A stretch of 64,000 nucleotides of DNA, from NCBI RefSeq assembly GCF_011355085.1, contig NZ_VXCP01000002.1:434001-498000 (forward strand), in the 5' to 3' direction. The notes below the pieces were generated by a model that saw only the letters and a program-made list of their open reading frames with translations, was not told the origin of the DNA and made no database searches. This DNA comes from Pseudomonas akapageensis (GTDB lineage: Bacteria; Pseudomonadota; Gammaproteobacteria; Pseudomonadales; Pseudomonadaceae). The position numbers and the translations under genes are program-made. Below are positions 42,437-51,606 of the stretch, piece after piece. Position 1 is the stretch's first letter, and every line of letters starts with the position of its first letter.

Positions 42437-43570
42437 ATGAAAGCCTCCTGGGATATTTTCTGCAGTGTCGTCGATAACTACGGTGATATTGGCGTGACCT
42501 GGCGGCTGGCTCGGCAACTGGTCGCCGAACATGGGCTGGCAGTGCGTTTGTGGGTGGATGACCTGCGCGCGTTCGTGCGGCTTTGCCCCGAAGCCGATGG
42601 CCAGGCTTTACAGCAGGAGCGCCAGGGTGTGCGGGTCTGCCAATGGTCGGCAGACTGGCAGCCAACGCCTGTGGCGGATGTCGTGATCGGCGCCTTTGCC
42701 TGTCAGTTGCCTCGGGACTATGTGACGGCGATGGTCGAGCGCGAGAAGGCCCCGCTGTGGTTGAACCTGGACTACCTCAGTGCTGAAGATTGGGTAGAGG
42801 GCTGCCATGGCTTGCCATCACCGCAACCAAACGGCTTGCGCAAGTTTTTCTTCTTTCCCGGCTTCCAGGCCAAAACCGGTGGCCTGCTGCGCGAAGCGGG
42901 ATTGCTTGCAGCGCGACAGACTTTCCAGCAAGACCCGGCCGTACGGCAAGCATTCTTGCAGGCCATGGGTATTGCGCCCGCGGCCAATGCCCGCTTGATT
43001 TCATTGTTTGCCTACGAAAATGCCGGCCTGGCTGGATGGCTGGATGTCATGGCGACCGACTCCCGGCCCAACCATGTGCTGGTCCCGGAAGGGCGGATCC
43101 TGGGGGATTTGCAGGCATGGCTGGGCGTTGGTGAACTGGCCGTGGGGGCGATCGAGGTCCGTGGCGCCTTGACGGTGCAGGTGCTGCCATTCGTCAGCCA
43201 GGATCAATACGACCGCCTGCTCTGGTGCTGCGATTTCAATGCCGTACGCGGGGAAGACTCGTTCGTCCGGGCCCAGTGGGCCGGTCGACCGTTGCTATGG
43301 CATATCTATGTACAGGAAGAATACGCGCACTGGGAAAAACTCGAAGCGTTCCTGGCGCTCTATACCAAGGGATTGAGCGTCGCAGCCAGCCTGGCGCTGA
43401 TCAATTTGTGGCGCGCCTGGAACATGGATCGGGACATGGGCGAATGCTGGCTGCAGGTGCTGCAGCATGAGCAGGAGCTGACCGAACATGCCGGGCACTG
43501 GTGCCGGCAACAAGCCGCTCAGCCTGATCTTGCCACGACGCTGGTACAGTTTTACCTAAATTGGATATGA
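42437..43570 (+). CDS. earP: EF-P arginine rhamnosyltransferase
   Basis: A 377-residue GT-B enzyme that attaches rhamnose from dTDP-rhamnose to Arg32 of elongation factor P. The N-terminal motif is VVDNYGDIGVTWRLARQLV with the catalytic pair Asp13 and Asp17. The C-terminal nucleotide-sugar site covers CDFNAVRGEDSFVRAQWAGR. The start at 42437 (MKASWDIFCS) gives exactly this numbering. Its target efp starts 48 bases downstream. Confidence 0.96.
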   Translation: MKASWDIFCSVVDNYGDIGVTWRLARQLVAEHGLAVRLWVDDLRAFVRLCPEADGQALQQERQGVRVCQWSADWQPTPVADVVIGAFACQLPRDYVTAMVEREKAPLWLNLDYLSAEDWVEGCHGLPSPQPNGLRKFFFFPGFQAKTGGLLREAGLLAARQTFQQDPAVRQAFLQAMGIAPAANARLISLFAYENAGLAGWLDVMATDSRPNHVLVPEGRILGDLQAWLGVGELAVGAIEVRGALTVQVLPFVSQDQYDRLLWCCDFNAVRGEDSFVRAQWAGRPLLWHIYVQEEYAHWEKLEAFLALYTKGLSVAASLALINLWRAWNMDRDMGECWLQVLQHEQELTEHAGHWCRQQAAQPDLATTLVQFYLNWI

Positions 43571-43618
43571 TACGCGGCCTAGATTTTGTATATCACCATC
43601 CAAATTCGGATATTCGTA

Positions 43619-44188
43619 ATGAAAACTGGTAAAGAACTGAAACCCGGCACCGTCATCCGTATCGACAACGATCCTTGGTTGGTGCAGAAAGCCGAATTCA
43701 CCAAGTCTGGTCGTAACAGCGCGATCATGAAGACCAAGCTGAAGAACCTGCTGACCGGTTACAAGACTGAAACCGTGTACAGTGCAGACGACAAGCTGGA
43801 CGACGTGATCCTGGACCGCAAGGAAGCGACCCTGTCCTTCATCAGCGGCGACACCTACACGTTCATGGACACCACCGACTACACCATGTACGAACTGAAC
43901 GCCGAAGACATCGAAAGCGTTCTGCCGTTCGTTGAAGAAGGCATGACCGACGTCTGCGAAGCCGTATTCTTCGAAGGCCGTCTGGTTTCCGTAGAGCTGC
44001 CGACCACCATCGTGCGTCAGGTCGACTACACCGAAGGTTCCGCTCGCGGTGACACTTCGGGCAAGGTGATGAAACCTGCCAAGCTGAAAAATGGTACCGA
44101 GCTGAGCGTTGCCGACTTCATCGAAATCGGCGACATGATCGAGATCGATACCCGCGAAGGTGGTTCCTACAAGGGCCGCGCCAAGTAA
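43619..44188 (+). CDS. efp: Elongation factor P
   Basis: A 189-residue translation factor that relieves ribosome stalling at polyproline. Domain I loop [10 protein letters not shown] carries Arg32, the rhamnosylation site of the EarP-dependent class (other bacteria have Lys here). Start at 43619. A TATGAT inside the end of earP (43566-43571) may give it a promoter of its own. A strong terminator follows. Confidence 0.97.
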   Translation: MKTGKELKPGTVIRIDNDPWLVQKAEFTKSGRNSAIMKTKLKNLLTGYKTETVYSADDKLDDVILDRKEATLSFISGDTYTFMDTTDYTMYELNAEDIESVLPFVEEGMTDVCEAVFFEGRLVSVELPTTIVRQVDYTEGSARGDTSGKVMKPAKLKNGTELSVADFIEIGDMIEIDTREGGSYKGRAK

Positions 44189-44210
44189 TATCGGCGTTTC
44201 GCGAAGTACA

Positions 44211-44242
44211 AAAAAACCCGACCAGTGTGTCGGGTTTTTTTG
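44211..44242. terminator. Bidirectional terminator between efp and ohr
   Basis: Stem AAAACCCGAC / GTCGGGTTTT with loop CAGTGT and T- or A-runs on both sides. It serves efp on the plus strand and ohr on the minus strand. Confidence 0.88.
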
Positions 44243-44273
44243 TGGGCGCGATTTATACCAATCGCCTCAGGTG

Positions 44274-44693
44274 TCAGACGCTGACATGCAGGCGCACATC
44301 GACGTTGCCACGGGTGGCGTTGGAGTAAGGGCAGACCTTGTGTGCTGCATCGACCAGTGCCTGGGCGTCGGCTTGTTCCAGGCCGGGCAGGTTGATGCGC
44401 AAGTCGATATCCAGACCAAAACCACCCGGGATCTGGCCGATGCCGACTTCAGCGGTGACTTTGGTGTCGGCTGGCAGTTGGCGCTTGCTTTGCCCGGCAA
44501 CGAATTTCATGGCACCAATAAAGCAGGCGGAGTAGCCGGCGCCGAACAGTTGCTCAGGGTTGGTGGCTGCCCCGCCGGCGCCGCCGAGTTCTTTGGGGGT
44601 GGCCAGTTTCACATCGAGAATGTTGTCGCTGGAAACAGCGCGGCCATCGCGGCCACCGGTGGCGGTTACGGTTGCAGTGTAGAGAGTTTCCAT
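44274..44693 (-). CDS. ohr: Organic hydroperoxide resistance protein
   Basis: A 139-residue OsmC/Ohr-fold peroxidase that reduces organic hydroperoxides using lipoylated proteins as electron source. Both active cysteines are present: Cys57 (GYSACFIGAM) and Cys121 (HKVCPYSNATRGN). It is expressed from the promoter at 44763-44791, which overlaps GC-box repeats. ohrR lies just behind in the same direction. Confidence 0.96.
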   Translation of the reverse strand: METLYTATVTATGGRDGRAVSSDNILDVKLATPKELGGAGGAATNPEQLFGAGYSACFIGAMKFVAGQSKRQLPADTKVTAEVGIGQIPGGFGLDIDLRINLPGLEQADAQALVDAAHKVCPYSNATRGNVDVRLHVSV

Positions 44694-44739
44694 GATGAGC
44701 CTCCTGGGTTCGAGTGGTATCTGCTGCGCAAGAAGTTTG

Positions 44740-44789
44740 CGCGCTAACTAAGTGCGAGAAAAATGTAGCGCGCATTTAATTTGCGCGCA
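44740..44789 (-). promoter_or_regulatory. ohr promoter with three GCGCGC operator-like boxes
   Basis: On the minus strand, -35 TTGCGC (44791-44786), 17-base spacer, -10 TACATT (44768-44763). GCGCGC occurs at 44740-44745, 44769-44774 and 44784-44789, the last inside the palindrome TTGCGCGCAA. The boxes flank and cover the promoter, as expected for OhrR repression. Confidence 0.6.
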
Positions 44790-44891
44790 ATACAATTTTT
44801 AAGAAACTTGAAAGCCTGCGACCAGCGGTCGGCAATTCATTCTAGGACATGGGGGGGAAGGCTGCGCTCAGGTGTGCCGCAGCCGGGTCGA

Positions 44892-45365
44892 TCAGAGGTT
44901 TTCTTGCAGGTTGCTGCGCAAATCCACGAGCTCGGCTTGCAAGCGCTGTAGCCGTTCCAGCGATTGGCCGCTGGCTTTGAGAATGCAACTGGGAATGTCC
45001 TTGGCGCGTTCGCGCAAGGCTCGGCCTTGTTCGGTCAGTTCGACAATGACCACGCGCTCATCCTCGCGGCTGCGGGTGCGGCTCAGCAAACCTTCGGCCT
45101 CGAGCCGCTTGAGCAAGGGCGTCAGGGAGCCCGGATCGGTGAGCAAGCGCGTGCTGATTTCGCCCACGGTCAGGCCATCCTGTTCCCATAGCACAATCAT
45201 GGCCAGATACTGCGGATAGGTCAGCCCCAGGGTCTGGAGCAGCGACTTGTAGACCTTGGTCATCAATAGCGAAGTGGAGTACAGCGCGAAGCACACTTGG
45301 CTATCGAGCAGCAGATCGTCGCATGGCTCCGAAGTTGGTCTGGGGGTTTCGCGGTCGGCGTTCAT
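44892..45365 (-). CDS. ohrR: MarR-family organic peroxide sensor
   Basis: A 157-residue winged-helix repressor of ohr. The reactive Cys25 in DSQVCFALYS is the peroxide-sensing residue of OhrR proteins. The recognition helix region is LTVGEISTRLLTDPGSLTPL and the wing SRTRSREDERVVIVEL. The start at 45365 follows AAGGA; an extension 10 codons upstream is less likely. A 198-base gap separates it from ohr and holds the operator boxes. Confidence 0.93.
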   Translation of the reverse strand: MNADRETPRPTSEPCDDLLLDSQVCFALYSTSLLMTKVYKSLLQTLGLTYPQYLAMIVLWEQDGLTVGEISTRLLTDPGSLTPLLKRLEAEGLLSRTRSREDERVVIVELTEQGRALRERAKDIPSCILKASGQSLERLQRLQAELVDLRSNLQENL

Positions 45366-45414
45366 GGGGGAGATCCTTTGAATCAATTCGTCCATTAATT
45401 TAGCGCTCTGATCT

Positions 45415-46383
45415 TTAATGTGCCAGCGAATGCCAGTTCAGGTCGCTCCGCAGTGCAAGGTCCCAAGGCGGGACAGGGCTGAAGCGGCTCTTGAGAAATT
45501 CGAGGAGCAAGCGGCTTCGCGAGCTCGTTTCATGTTCCAGGCGCAGGGCATAGATGCCACTGGATTCGGCAGCCGGCAGGCCATTTTCACAAAACAGCGG
45601 CATCAACTCACCCCGCAGCAGGTACTCGCTGATCAACCAGGTCGGCAAGTGCGCAATGCCGAGCCCGGCCAGGGCACCGAACAGCAATGTTTCAGCATTG
45701 TTGGCGCTCATGCGCATGCGCTTCGGGCGCTGTAGGCGCAACTGGCCCTCTTGTTCGAAGCGCCAGGCGAAGGGCGGCGCCAGGCCATCCCAATCCAGGC
45801 CGTCGTGCTCGACCAGTTCGCTTGGGTTGGCGGGGATCCCGCGCTTTTTCAGATAGTCAGGGCTGGCGCAGGCGATTCGCACCATGTAAGCCAAGGGCGT
45901 GGCGACCAGGCGCGTATCGGCCAGGGGACCGGCACGCAGCACCAGGTCGACTTCACCCAGGTGCGAACCCTGAAGATCGACGAAGCTGTCGATCAGACGC
46001 AATTGCACATCCAGGCCGGGGTAGGCGACCAGGAAGTCGGCGATGGCCGGCGCCAGGTGTCGGCGGCCGAAGGCGGCGGGTGCGTCAATGCGGATCAAGC
46101 CTTCGGGGGCACTGCTCAGGGAAACGGCTTCGGCACGGGCCAGGCGCAATTCCTCGACTATTCTGCGGGCGCGCTCGGCAAAGGCGATGCCGGCAGGCGT
46201 CGGTCGCACAGCGTGGGTACTGCGCACGAACAGGCGGCTGCCCACGGCGGATTCCAGGTTGTCGATACGCCGGGCCACGGCCGAAGGGGTCAGCGGATGG
46301 CGTCGGGCAGCGGCGGAAAAACTGCCGCTTTCCAGAACATCGAGAAAGAGACCGAGTTGTTCGGTGAGGGTGTCGGGATTCAT
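45415..46383 (-). CDS. LysR-family regulator (next to TauE-like exporter)
   Basis: A 322-residue protein with an N-terminal helix-turn-helix (FLDVLESGSFSAAARRHPLT, PSAVARRIDNLESAVGSRLF) and an effector-binding domain. It is divergent from the TauE/SafE gene. In the 107-base gap an imperfect dyad ATTCGC-TTAT-GCGTAAT (46389-46405) could be its site, which suggests it controls that exporter. The effector is unknown. Confidence 0.9.
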   Translation of the reverse strand: MNPDTLTEQLGLFLDVLESGSFSAAARRHPLTPSAVARRIDNLESAVGSRLFVRSTHAVRPTPAGIAFAERARRIVEELRLARAEAVSLSSAPEGLIRIDAPAAFGRRHLAPAIADFLVAYPGLDVQLRLIDSFVDLQGSHLGEVDLVLRAGPLADTRLVATPLAYMVRIACASPDYLKKRGIPANPSELVEHDGLDWDGLAPPFAWRFEQEGQLRLQRPKRMRMSANNAETLLFGALAGLGIAHLPTWLISEYLLRGELMPLFCENGLPAAESSGIYALRLEHETSSRSRLLLEFLKSRFSPVPPWDLALRSDLNWHSLAH

Positions 46384-46490
46384 TCTTCATTCGCTTATGC
46401 GTAATCGGCAAAGCCATTGTGCGTTGCTGTGCGTTTCCGTGCCAGTCCCGGGTCGTTAGCATGGCGACAAGTGCACTCGAGGGGACGGTA

Positions 46491-47240
46491 ATGATTGACG
46501 TGGTGATGTATGTAGTCCTGGGGGCCGCGCTCGGTACTGTGGGTGGTCTGTTCGGCATCGGTGGCGGCTTGATTGCGATCCCGGTACTGGGTGTCCTGTT
46601 TGGCCTGGATCAACAACTGGCCCAGGGGACGGCACTGGTCATGGTCGTGCCCAACGTGTTGTTGGCCCTCTGGCGCTACCACCAACGCAACCACATCGAA
46701 ATGCGTCATGCCGTGCCGCTGGCGCTGGCAGGTTTCGTCTTTGCCTGGTGGGGCTCGCTCTGGGCAGTGGGCCTGGATGCGCAAGCGATGCGCCTGGGCT
46801 TTGTCGTGTTTCTGGTCGCGCTGGCGGCCTATAACCTGGCGCGGATGTTCATGCGCAAGGCCGAGCCTTCCACCGAGTTGCGTCAGCCGTGGCCCTGGCT
46901 GGGCGTGTTGGGTGCGGGCTCGGGAGCGCTGGGCGGTGTGTTTGGCGTCGGTGGTGCCGTGGTCGCGACGCCGGTGCTGACCAGTGTGTTCGGCACCACG
47001 CAAGTGGTCGCCCAAGGGCTCTCATTGGCGCTCGCTGCACCCAGTACAGCCGTGACCCTGGCGACCTATGCCCTGCATCACCATGTGTATTGGGCCATGG
47101 GCATTCCTTTGGCAATCGGAGGGCTGCTGAGTATCAGTTGGGGCGTGAAACTGGCCCATGCGACGCCGGAAAAAGTCCTGCGTTCGCTGTTCTGCGGCTA
47201 TCTGGTGCTCTGTGCGGTAGTGCTCGCCTTTAAAGTTTGA
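46491..47240 (+). CDS. TauE/SafE-family membrane exporter
   Basis: A 249-residue protein with about eight hydrophobic helices. The two inverted halves each carry the family motif: GTVGGLFGIGGGLIAIPVLG near the N terminus and GALGGVFGVGGAVVATPVLT in the middle. TauE/SafE proteins move sulfite, sulfonates or organic acids; the substrate here is unknown. GAGGGGAC precedes the ATG at 46491. Its end overlaps the convergent LysR gene by 11 bases. Confidence 0.88.
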   Translation: MIDVVMYVVLGAALGTVGGLFGIGGGLIAIPVLGVLFGLDQQLAQGTALVMVVPNVLLALWRYHQRNHIEMRHAVPLALAGFVFAWWGSLWAVGLDAQAMRLGFVVFLVALAAYNLARMFMRKAEPSTELRQPWPWLGVLGAGSGALGGVFGVGGAVVATPVLTSVFGTTQVVAQGLSLALAAPSTAVTLATYALHHHVYWAMGIPLAIGGLLSISWGVKLAHATPEKVLRSLFCGYLVLCAVVLAFKV

Positions 47241-48084
47241 AGCCTTCTGCGATGTGTTCGGCCAGGCATTCGGTCATTTCATTCTGGGTGCTGCTGTTGC
47301 GCAGCAGCATCACACTGGCCATCGGCAGCTGCGGCATACCCTCGGCTTCACCGAGAATGCGCATGTCCGGGGTAATCAGACTCTGCAATTGCGCAGTGAC
47401 CGCCAGGCCCGCACTGACCACCGCCAGGATCGCCGCCAGGCTGGGACTGGTGTAAGCCACCCGATAGGCCTTCTGCACGGCATCGAGGGCGTGGCAGGCC
47501 CATATCCGACAGAAACAATCGCTGTTGAACATCGCCAGTGGAATGGGCGTTTGCTCGTGCGGGCAATGGCCCACGGCCTGGGCCCAGACGAAGCGCTCAT
47601 GGCGCAGCATCTGGCCGATTTCACTGCCCGGCTCGCGGGTGACGATGGTCAGGTCCAGATCGTTGCGCTGCAGCAGCTGTTTCGTGCTTTCACAGTGCAC
47701 TTCGACTTGCACCAGCGGATAAGCCTGGGCGAAGCGCGAAAGAATCCCGGGCAAGAAGCGCATGGCGTAATCGTCCGGCGTACCGATGCGCACCACCCCG
47801 ACCATGTGCGGCTCGCGCAGGGTGTTGAACACTTCACTGTGCAACTTGAGGATGCGCCGGGCATAGCCGAGCAACACCTGGCCCTCTGCTGTCAGCCGGA
47901 CCTGGCGACCATCACGCTCGAAGAGTCGACGTTGCAGAATGTCCTCTTCAAGGCGCTTCATCTGCATGCTCACCGCTGATTGGGTGCGGTTGACGATTTC
48001 GCCGGCGCGGGTGAAGCCACCTTCATCGGCAATCGCAACGAAGGTGCGCAGCACTTCGGAGTCAATGCTCTGATACTGGGACAT
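47230..48084 (-). CDS. LysR-family regulator (next to DUF1127 genes)
   Basis: A 284-residue protein with the N-terminal winged helix (VLRTFVAIADEGGFTRAGEI, TQSAVSMQMKRLEEDILQRR) and a periplasmic-binding-like domain. It is divergent from two DUF1127 genes. A perfect dyad at 48083-48105 covers its own start codon, so self-repression and control of the DUF1127 gene are likely. Confidence 0.9.
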   Translation of the reverse strand: MSQYQSIDSEVLRTFVAIADEGGFTRAGEIVNRTQSAVSMQMKRLEEDILQRRLFERDGRQVRLTAEGQVLLGYARRILKLHSEVFNTLREPHMVGVVRIGTPDDYAMRFLPGILSRFAQAYPLVQVEVHCESTKQLLQRNDLDLTIVTREPGSEIGQMLRHERFVWAQAVGHCPHEQTPIPLAMFNSDCFCRIWACHALDAVQKAYRVAYTSPSLAAILAVVSAGLAVTAQLQSLITPDMRILGEAEGMPQLPMASVMLLRNSSTQNEMTECLAEHIAEGFKL

Positions 48085-48105
48085 ACATCAATCTCCAAGA
48101 TGTAT
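48083..48105. promoter_or_regulatory. Operator-like dyad over the LysR start codon
   Basis: ATACATC (48083-48089), nine-base spacer, GATGTAT (48099-48105): perfect seven-base arms, LysR-type layout, overlapping the start of the minus-strand regulator and 74 bases before the DUF1127 start. Confidence 0.6.
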
Positions 48106-48178
48106 AGCATAAGAAACATTCGTTGGATTGATCATACTGCTTACGCGAGACTTCAGTCATCCCCACTTGGAGGGCGAG

Positions 48179-48415
48179 ATGATGAAAGGTCAAAAAGGTT
48201 TTCTGCTGGTTGCCAAACTGCCGTCCCATGGTTTTTCGCTAAAGGCGTCCTTTGCTTCCATCCTGAAACAAATTTTGCGTTGGCATGATCTGCACCGTGA
48301 ACGAGCCCAACTGATGCAGCTCAGCGATGCCGCCCTGAAGGACATGGGTCTTAGTCGCGCCGATATTTTCGAGGAAAGTGAGCGCCCGTTCTGGGACGAC
48401 CCGCTGAAAAGATGA
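48179..48415 (+). CDS. DUF1127 protein, first copy
   Basis: A 78-residue protein. The variable N-terminal half is followed by the conserved C-terminal block ILRWHDLHRERAQLMQLSDA, LKDMGLSRADI, and the tail FWDDPLKR. DUF1127 proteins are small, basic and Arg-rich; some bind RNA or affect phosphate, oxidative stress or C1 metabolism regulation in alpha- and gamma-proteobacteria. TTGGAGGGCGAG precedes two adjacent ATGs (48179 and 48182). Confidence 0.85.
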   Translation: MMKGQKGFLLVAKLPSHGFSLKASFASILKQILRWHDLHRERAQLMQLSDAALKDMGLSRADIFEESERPFWDDPLKR

Positions 48416-48520
48416 GTACACGGGGCCCTTCGGCGGGTGAAACATCAAGCCAAGGTATCAGGCTGGATCGATCGCGTGCCTGGGCCCAGACTTTTTCCTC
48501 CACCAAAGGAGCACAAAGTC

Positions 48521-48745
48521 ATGAAGGATCATGCAAGCTTTGAGGTTCATGCCCCAGCCACATGGGTTTTCCGGGGTTTGTTGGGTAGAGGGTTGGCTCA
48601 GGTCAGGCGTTGGCGGCAATTGCACTGCGACCGTGCCGAACTGATGCGCTTGAGCGATGCTCAGTTGCGGGACGTCGGCCTGAGTCGTCTCGATGTACTG
48701 CGCGAGTACCGCCGGCCATTCTGGGACGACCCAATCAAGAAATGA
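48521..48745 (+). CDS. DUF1127 protein, second copy
   Basis: A 74-residue paralogue of the preceding gene. The same C-terminal block is kept (VRRWRQLHCDRAELMRLSDA, LRDVGLSRLDVLREYRRPFW, ending DDPIKK) while the N-terminal halves differ. AAAGGAG precedes the ATG. The 105-base gap holds its own leader. The pair looks like a tandem duplication. Confidence 0.85.
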   Translation: MKDHASFEVHAPATWVFRGLLGRGLAQVRRWRQLHCDRAELMRLSDAQLRDVGLSRLDVLREYRRPFWDDPIKK

Positions 48746-48811
48746 GTCAGGAGGCTATAGCGGCGGCGTGGGCTCGCGTCTAGTGTAGGCGCAAGCCTTG
48801 AGGAGAAGTGC

Positions 48812-50050
48812 ATGCCCAGCCCCTTGTCTCTCTCTATAGCGCAGGCGCGTCGGTTGAGTCTTGCCGCACAAGGCTTCGCCGGCCGTCAGCGTGCAACTGC
48901 AGTCACTGCGCGACTGCTTGGGCAGCTCATCGAGCGCCTGGGTGCGGTGCAGATCGATTCGGTCAATGCCTTGGTGCGGTCGCACTATCTGCCACTTTTC
49001 TCCCGTCTGGGAAGTTATCCACACGCGCTGCTCGATCAACTCGCCTGGGGCAGCGGGCGACAGCGCAAGTTGTTCGAGTATTGGGGGCACGAAGCCTCGT
49101 TGCTGCCGCTTGTGTTATATCCGGCGATGAATTGGCGGATGCAGCAGGCGGCAAGAGGGGAGGGCATTTATCAACAGCTGGCGCGTTTCGGTCGGGAGCA
49201 GCAGTCAACCATCCGCCGTGTACTTGCGGCGGTTGCCGAACAAGGCGCCCTGGGTGCAGGCAGCCTGTCGACCCGCCAGCAGCCGGCCGGGCAGTGGTGG
49301 GACTGGAGCGCCGAAAAACATGCATTGGAATGGTTGTTCGCAGCCGGTCAGGTCTCGGTGGCCGGGCGCCGGGGGTTTGAGCGTCTCTACGATTTGACTG
49401 AGCGGGTTATTCCTGCCCACGTCCGCTCTCAGCCAGTGCCCGACCAGGCACAGGCGCAGCGGCAACTGTTGTTGCATGCGGCCGGGGCGTTGGGCGTGGC
49501 GACAGAAAAAGACCTGCGCGACTATTTTCGGTTGGCGCCGGCCGACAGCCAGGCGCGCCTGAGTGAACTGCTGGAGGACCGGACATTGCAGAGCTGTCAG
49601 GTGCAAGGCTGGCGCCAGCCAGCGTATTGCCTGGCTCAGGCGCGAGTGCCTCGCAAGGTATCGGCCAGCGCCCTGCTTTCACCCTTCGACTCGCTGATCT
49701 GGGAGCGCGGCCGTACCGAGCGGTTGTTTGACTTCCGCTATCGGCTGGAAATCTACACTCCCGCGCACAAGCGCGTTTACGGGTATTACGTGTTGCCATT
49801 TCTCCATGACGAACGGATTGCCGCCCGGGTCGACCTGCGCGCCGAGCGCGCTCAGGGGCGATTGGCAGTGCATGCGGTACATGAAGAGGTGGCGGGGCTG
49901 GATGAGGCGGGGATGAAGGCCCTGGCCGGCAATCTGCAGGAACTGGCCAACTGGTTGGGGCTGGAGCGAATTCAGCTCAATTGTCCAAGGGCCAGCGCCG
50001 ATCGATTGCGAACGGCGCTGGCAGCCAGCGTCAGCGGCGAACCTGTTTGA
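48812..50050 (+). CDS. YcaQ/AlkZ-like DNA glycosylase (winged-helix, HTH_42)
   Basis: A 412-residue protein of the YcaQ/AlkZ family, which removes bulky or crosslinked bases. The catalytic Gln-Ile-Asp is at residues 47-49 ([20 protein letters not shown]). The family helix-wing parts are [20 protein letters not shown] and [21 protein letters not shown]. coli YcaQ (AlkX) unhooks interstrand crosslinks. Its last 20 bases overlap the convergent DAHP synthase gene. Confidence 0.88.
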   Translation: MPSPLSLSIAQARRLSLAAQGFAGRQRATAVTARLLGQLIERLGAVQIDSVNALVRSHYLPLFSRLGSYPHALLDQLAWGSGRQRKLFEYWGHEASLLPLVLYPAMNWRMQQAARGEGIYQQLARFGREQQSTIRRVLAAVAEQGALGAGSLSTRQQPAGQWWDWSAEKHALEWLFAAGQVSVAGRRGFERLYDLTERVIPAHVRSQPVPDQAQAQRQLLLHAAGALGVATEKDLRDYFRLAPADSQARLSELLEDRTLQSCQVQGWRQPAYCLAQARVPRKVSASALLSPFDSLIWERGRTERLFDFRYRLEIYTPAHKRVYGYYVLPFLHDERIAARVDLRAERAQGRLAVHAVHEEVAGLDEAGMKALAGNLQELANWLGLERIQLNCPRASADRLRTALAASVSGEPV

Positions 50051-51377
50051 GGGTTTCGGCAATCAGGAAGGCCAGCTCAAGCGACTGATCGGCATTCATG
50101 CGCGGGTCGCAATGGGTGTGATAACGGTCTGACAGGCTATCCTCGGTGATCGGTCGGGCGCCGCCGATGCATTCGGTGACATTTTGCCCGGTCATTTCGA
50201 TGTGGATGCCGCCGGCATAACTGCCTTCGGCCTGGTGCACCTGGAAGAACTGCTTGACCTCGCTGAGAATCTGCGCGAAATCGCGAGTCTTGTAGCCGCT
50301 GCTGGCCTTGATGGTATTGCCGTGCATCGGGTCGGAGCTCCAGAGCACCTTGCGGCCTTCGTTTTCCACGGCGCGAATCAGTGCCGGCAGATGGTCGCCG
50401 ACCTTGTCTGCGCCCATGCGCACGATCAGGTTGAGGCGGCCGGGATCGTTGTCCGGATTGAGGATGTCGATCAGGCGGATCAATTCCTCGGTGTTCATGC
50501 TCGGTCCGACCTTGACCCCGATCGGATTGTTGACCCCGCGCAGGAATTCCACGTGGGCACCGTCGAGTTGACGGGTGCGGTCGCCGATCCAGAGCATGTG
50601 CGCCGAGCAGTCGTAGTAATCGTTGGTCAGGCTGTCGCGCCGAACGAAGGCTTCCTCATAATTGAGCAGCAGCGCTTCGTGGGCAGTGAAGAAGCTGGTT
50701 TCGCGCAGTTGCGGCGAACTGTCCATGCCGCAGGCCCGCATGAAAGCCAGGGTTTCATCGATGCGGTCGGCCAACAGGCTGTATTTTTCCGCCAGCGCCG
50801 AGTTGGCGATGAAGTCCAGGTTCCATTTGTGCACTTGGTGCAGGTCGGCGAAACCACCCTGGGCAAAGGCGCGCAGCAGGTTCAAGGTGGCGGTCGCCTG
50901 GTGATAGGCCTGGAGCAGGCGCTCGGGGTCCGGCACGCGGCTCTTTTCATCGAATCCGATGCCGTTGACGATGTCGCCACGGTAAGCCGGCAGGGTAACG
51001 CCTGCGATGGTTTCGTCATTGGCCGAACGCGGCTTGGCGAATTGACCGGCCATGCGCCCGACCTTGACCACCGGGCAACCCGCGGCGAAGGTCATGACGA
51101 TGGCCATTTGCAGCAGTACCTTGAAGGTGTCGCGAATTTTCGCGGCCGAGAACTCGGCGAAGCTCTCTGCGCAATCGCCGCCTTGCAACAGGAAGGCACG
51201 GCCCTGGGTCACTTCGGAAAACTGTCGGCGCAATTCGCGTGCTTCACCGGCGAACACCAGCGGTGGATAACTGGCCAGGCTCTGCTCGACCTGCAGCAGG
51301 CGATCGGCATCGGGGTAGACGGGTTGCTGCTGGATTGGCAGGGCGCGCCAGCTGTCGGGGCTCCAGGGTTGGCTCAT
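50031..51377 (-). CDS. Class II 3-deoxy-7-phosphoheptulonate (DAHP) synthase
   Basis: A 448-residue enzyme that condenses PEP and erythrose-4-phosphate, the first shikimate step. Class II (plant-type) features: [20 protein letters not shown] at the start, [49 protein letters not shown] and DPMHGNT. The length matches the class II alpha enzyme of P. aeruginosa. The ATG at 51377 is directly preceded by an in-frame GTG, which could be the real start. Confidence 0.95.
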   Translation of the reverse strand: MSQPWSPDSWRALPIQQQPVYPDADRLLQVEQSLASYPPLVFAGEARELRRQFSEVTQGRAFLLQGGDCAESFAEFSAAKIRDTFKVLLQMAIVMTFAAGCPVVKVGRMAGQFAKPRSANDETIAGVTLPAYRGDIVNGIGFDEKSRVPDPERLLQAYHQATATLNLLRAFAQGGFADLHQVHKWNLDFIANSALAEKYSLLADRIDETLAFMRACGMDSSPQLRETSFFTAHEALLLNYEEAFVRRDSLTNDYYDCSAHMLWIGDRTRQLDGAHVEFLRGVNNPIGVKVGPSMNTEELIRLIDILNPDNDPGRLNLIVRMGADKVGDHLPALIRAVENEGRKVLWSSDPMHGNTIKASSGYKTRDFAQILSEVKQFFQVHQAEGSYAGGIHIEMTGQNVTECIGGARPITEDSLSDRYHTHCDPRMNADQSLELAFLIAETLKQVRR

Positions 51378-51450
51378 CACGGGCTCGGTATTCTTGGGGG
51401 AGATAGGTTCATGTTATCAGGTCGGGTTTTTGTGTGGCCTTTAGATTGTA

Positions 51451-51517
51451 ATCGCGGGCAAGCCCGCTCCCACAGGGATCTCCACAGTACCTGTGGGAGC
51501 TGGCTTGCCAGCGATGA
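51451..51517. repeat. REPIN (family 1), copy f
   Basis: Left unit ATCGCGGGCAAGCCCGCTCC and right unit GAGCTGGCTTGCCAGCGAT differ in their stems (GCGGGC versus GCTGGC), with inner arms CCCACAGG / CCTGTGGG. It lies between two divergent genes. Confidence 0.9.
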
Positions 51518-51606
51518 GGCCCTGACAGTCAATATAAAACGTGACCTGATGTGACCAGTCGCCGACAATCCCCTCCCTTTGACGCCCCCTAGTGACGAAC
51601 GGTGTG

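Noticed and set aside
7469..51517. Repeated 20-30 base palindromes as a possible CRISPR
   Set aside because: Copies are kilobases apart, always single, palindromic in pairs and of REP type; no regular spacers or cas genes.
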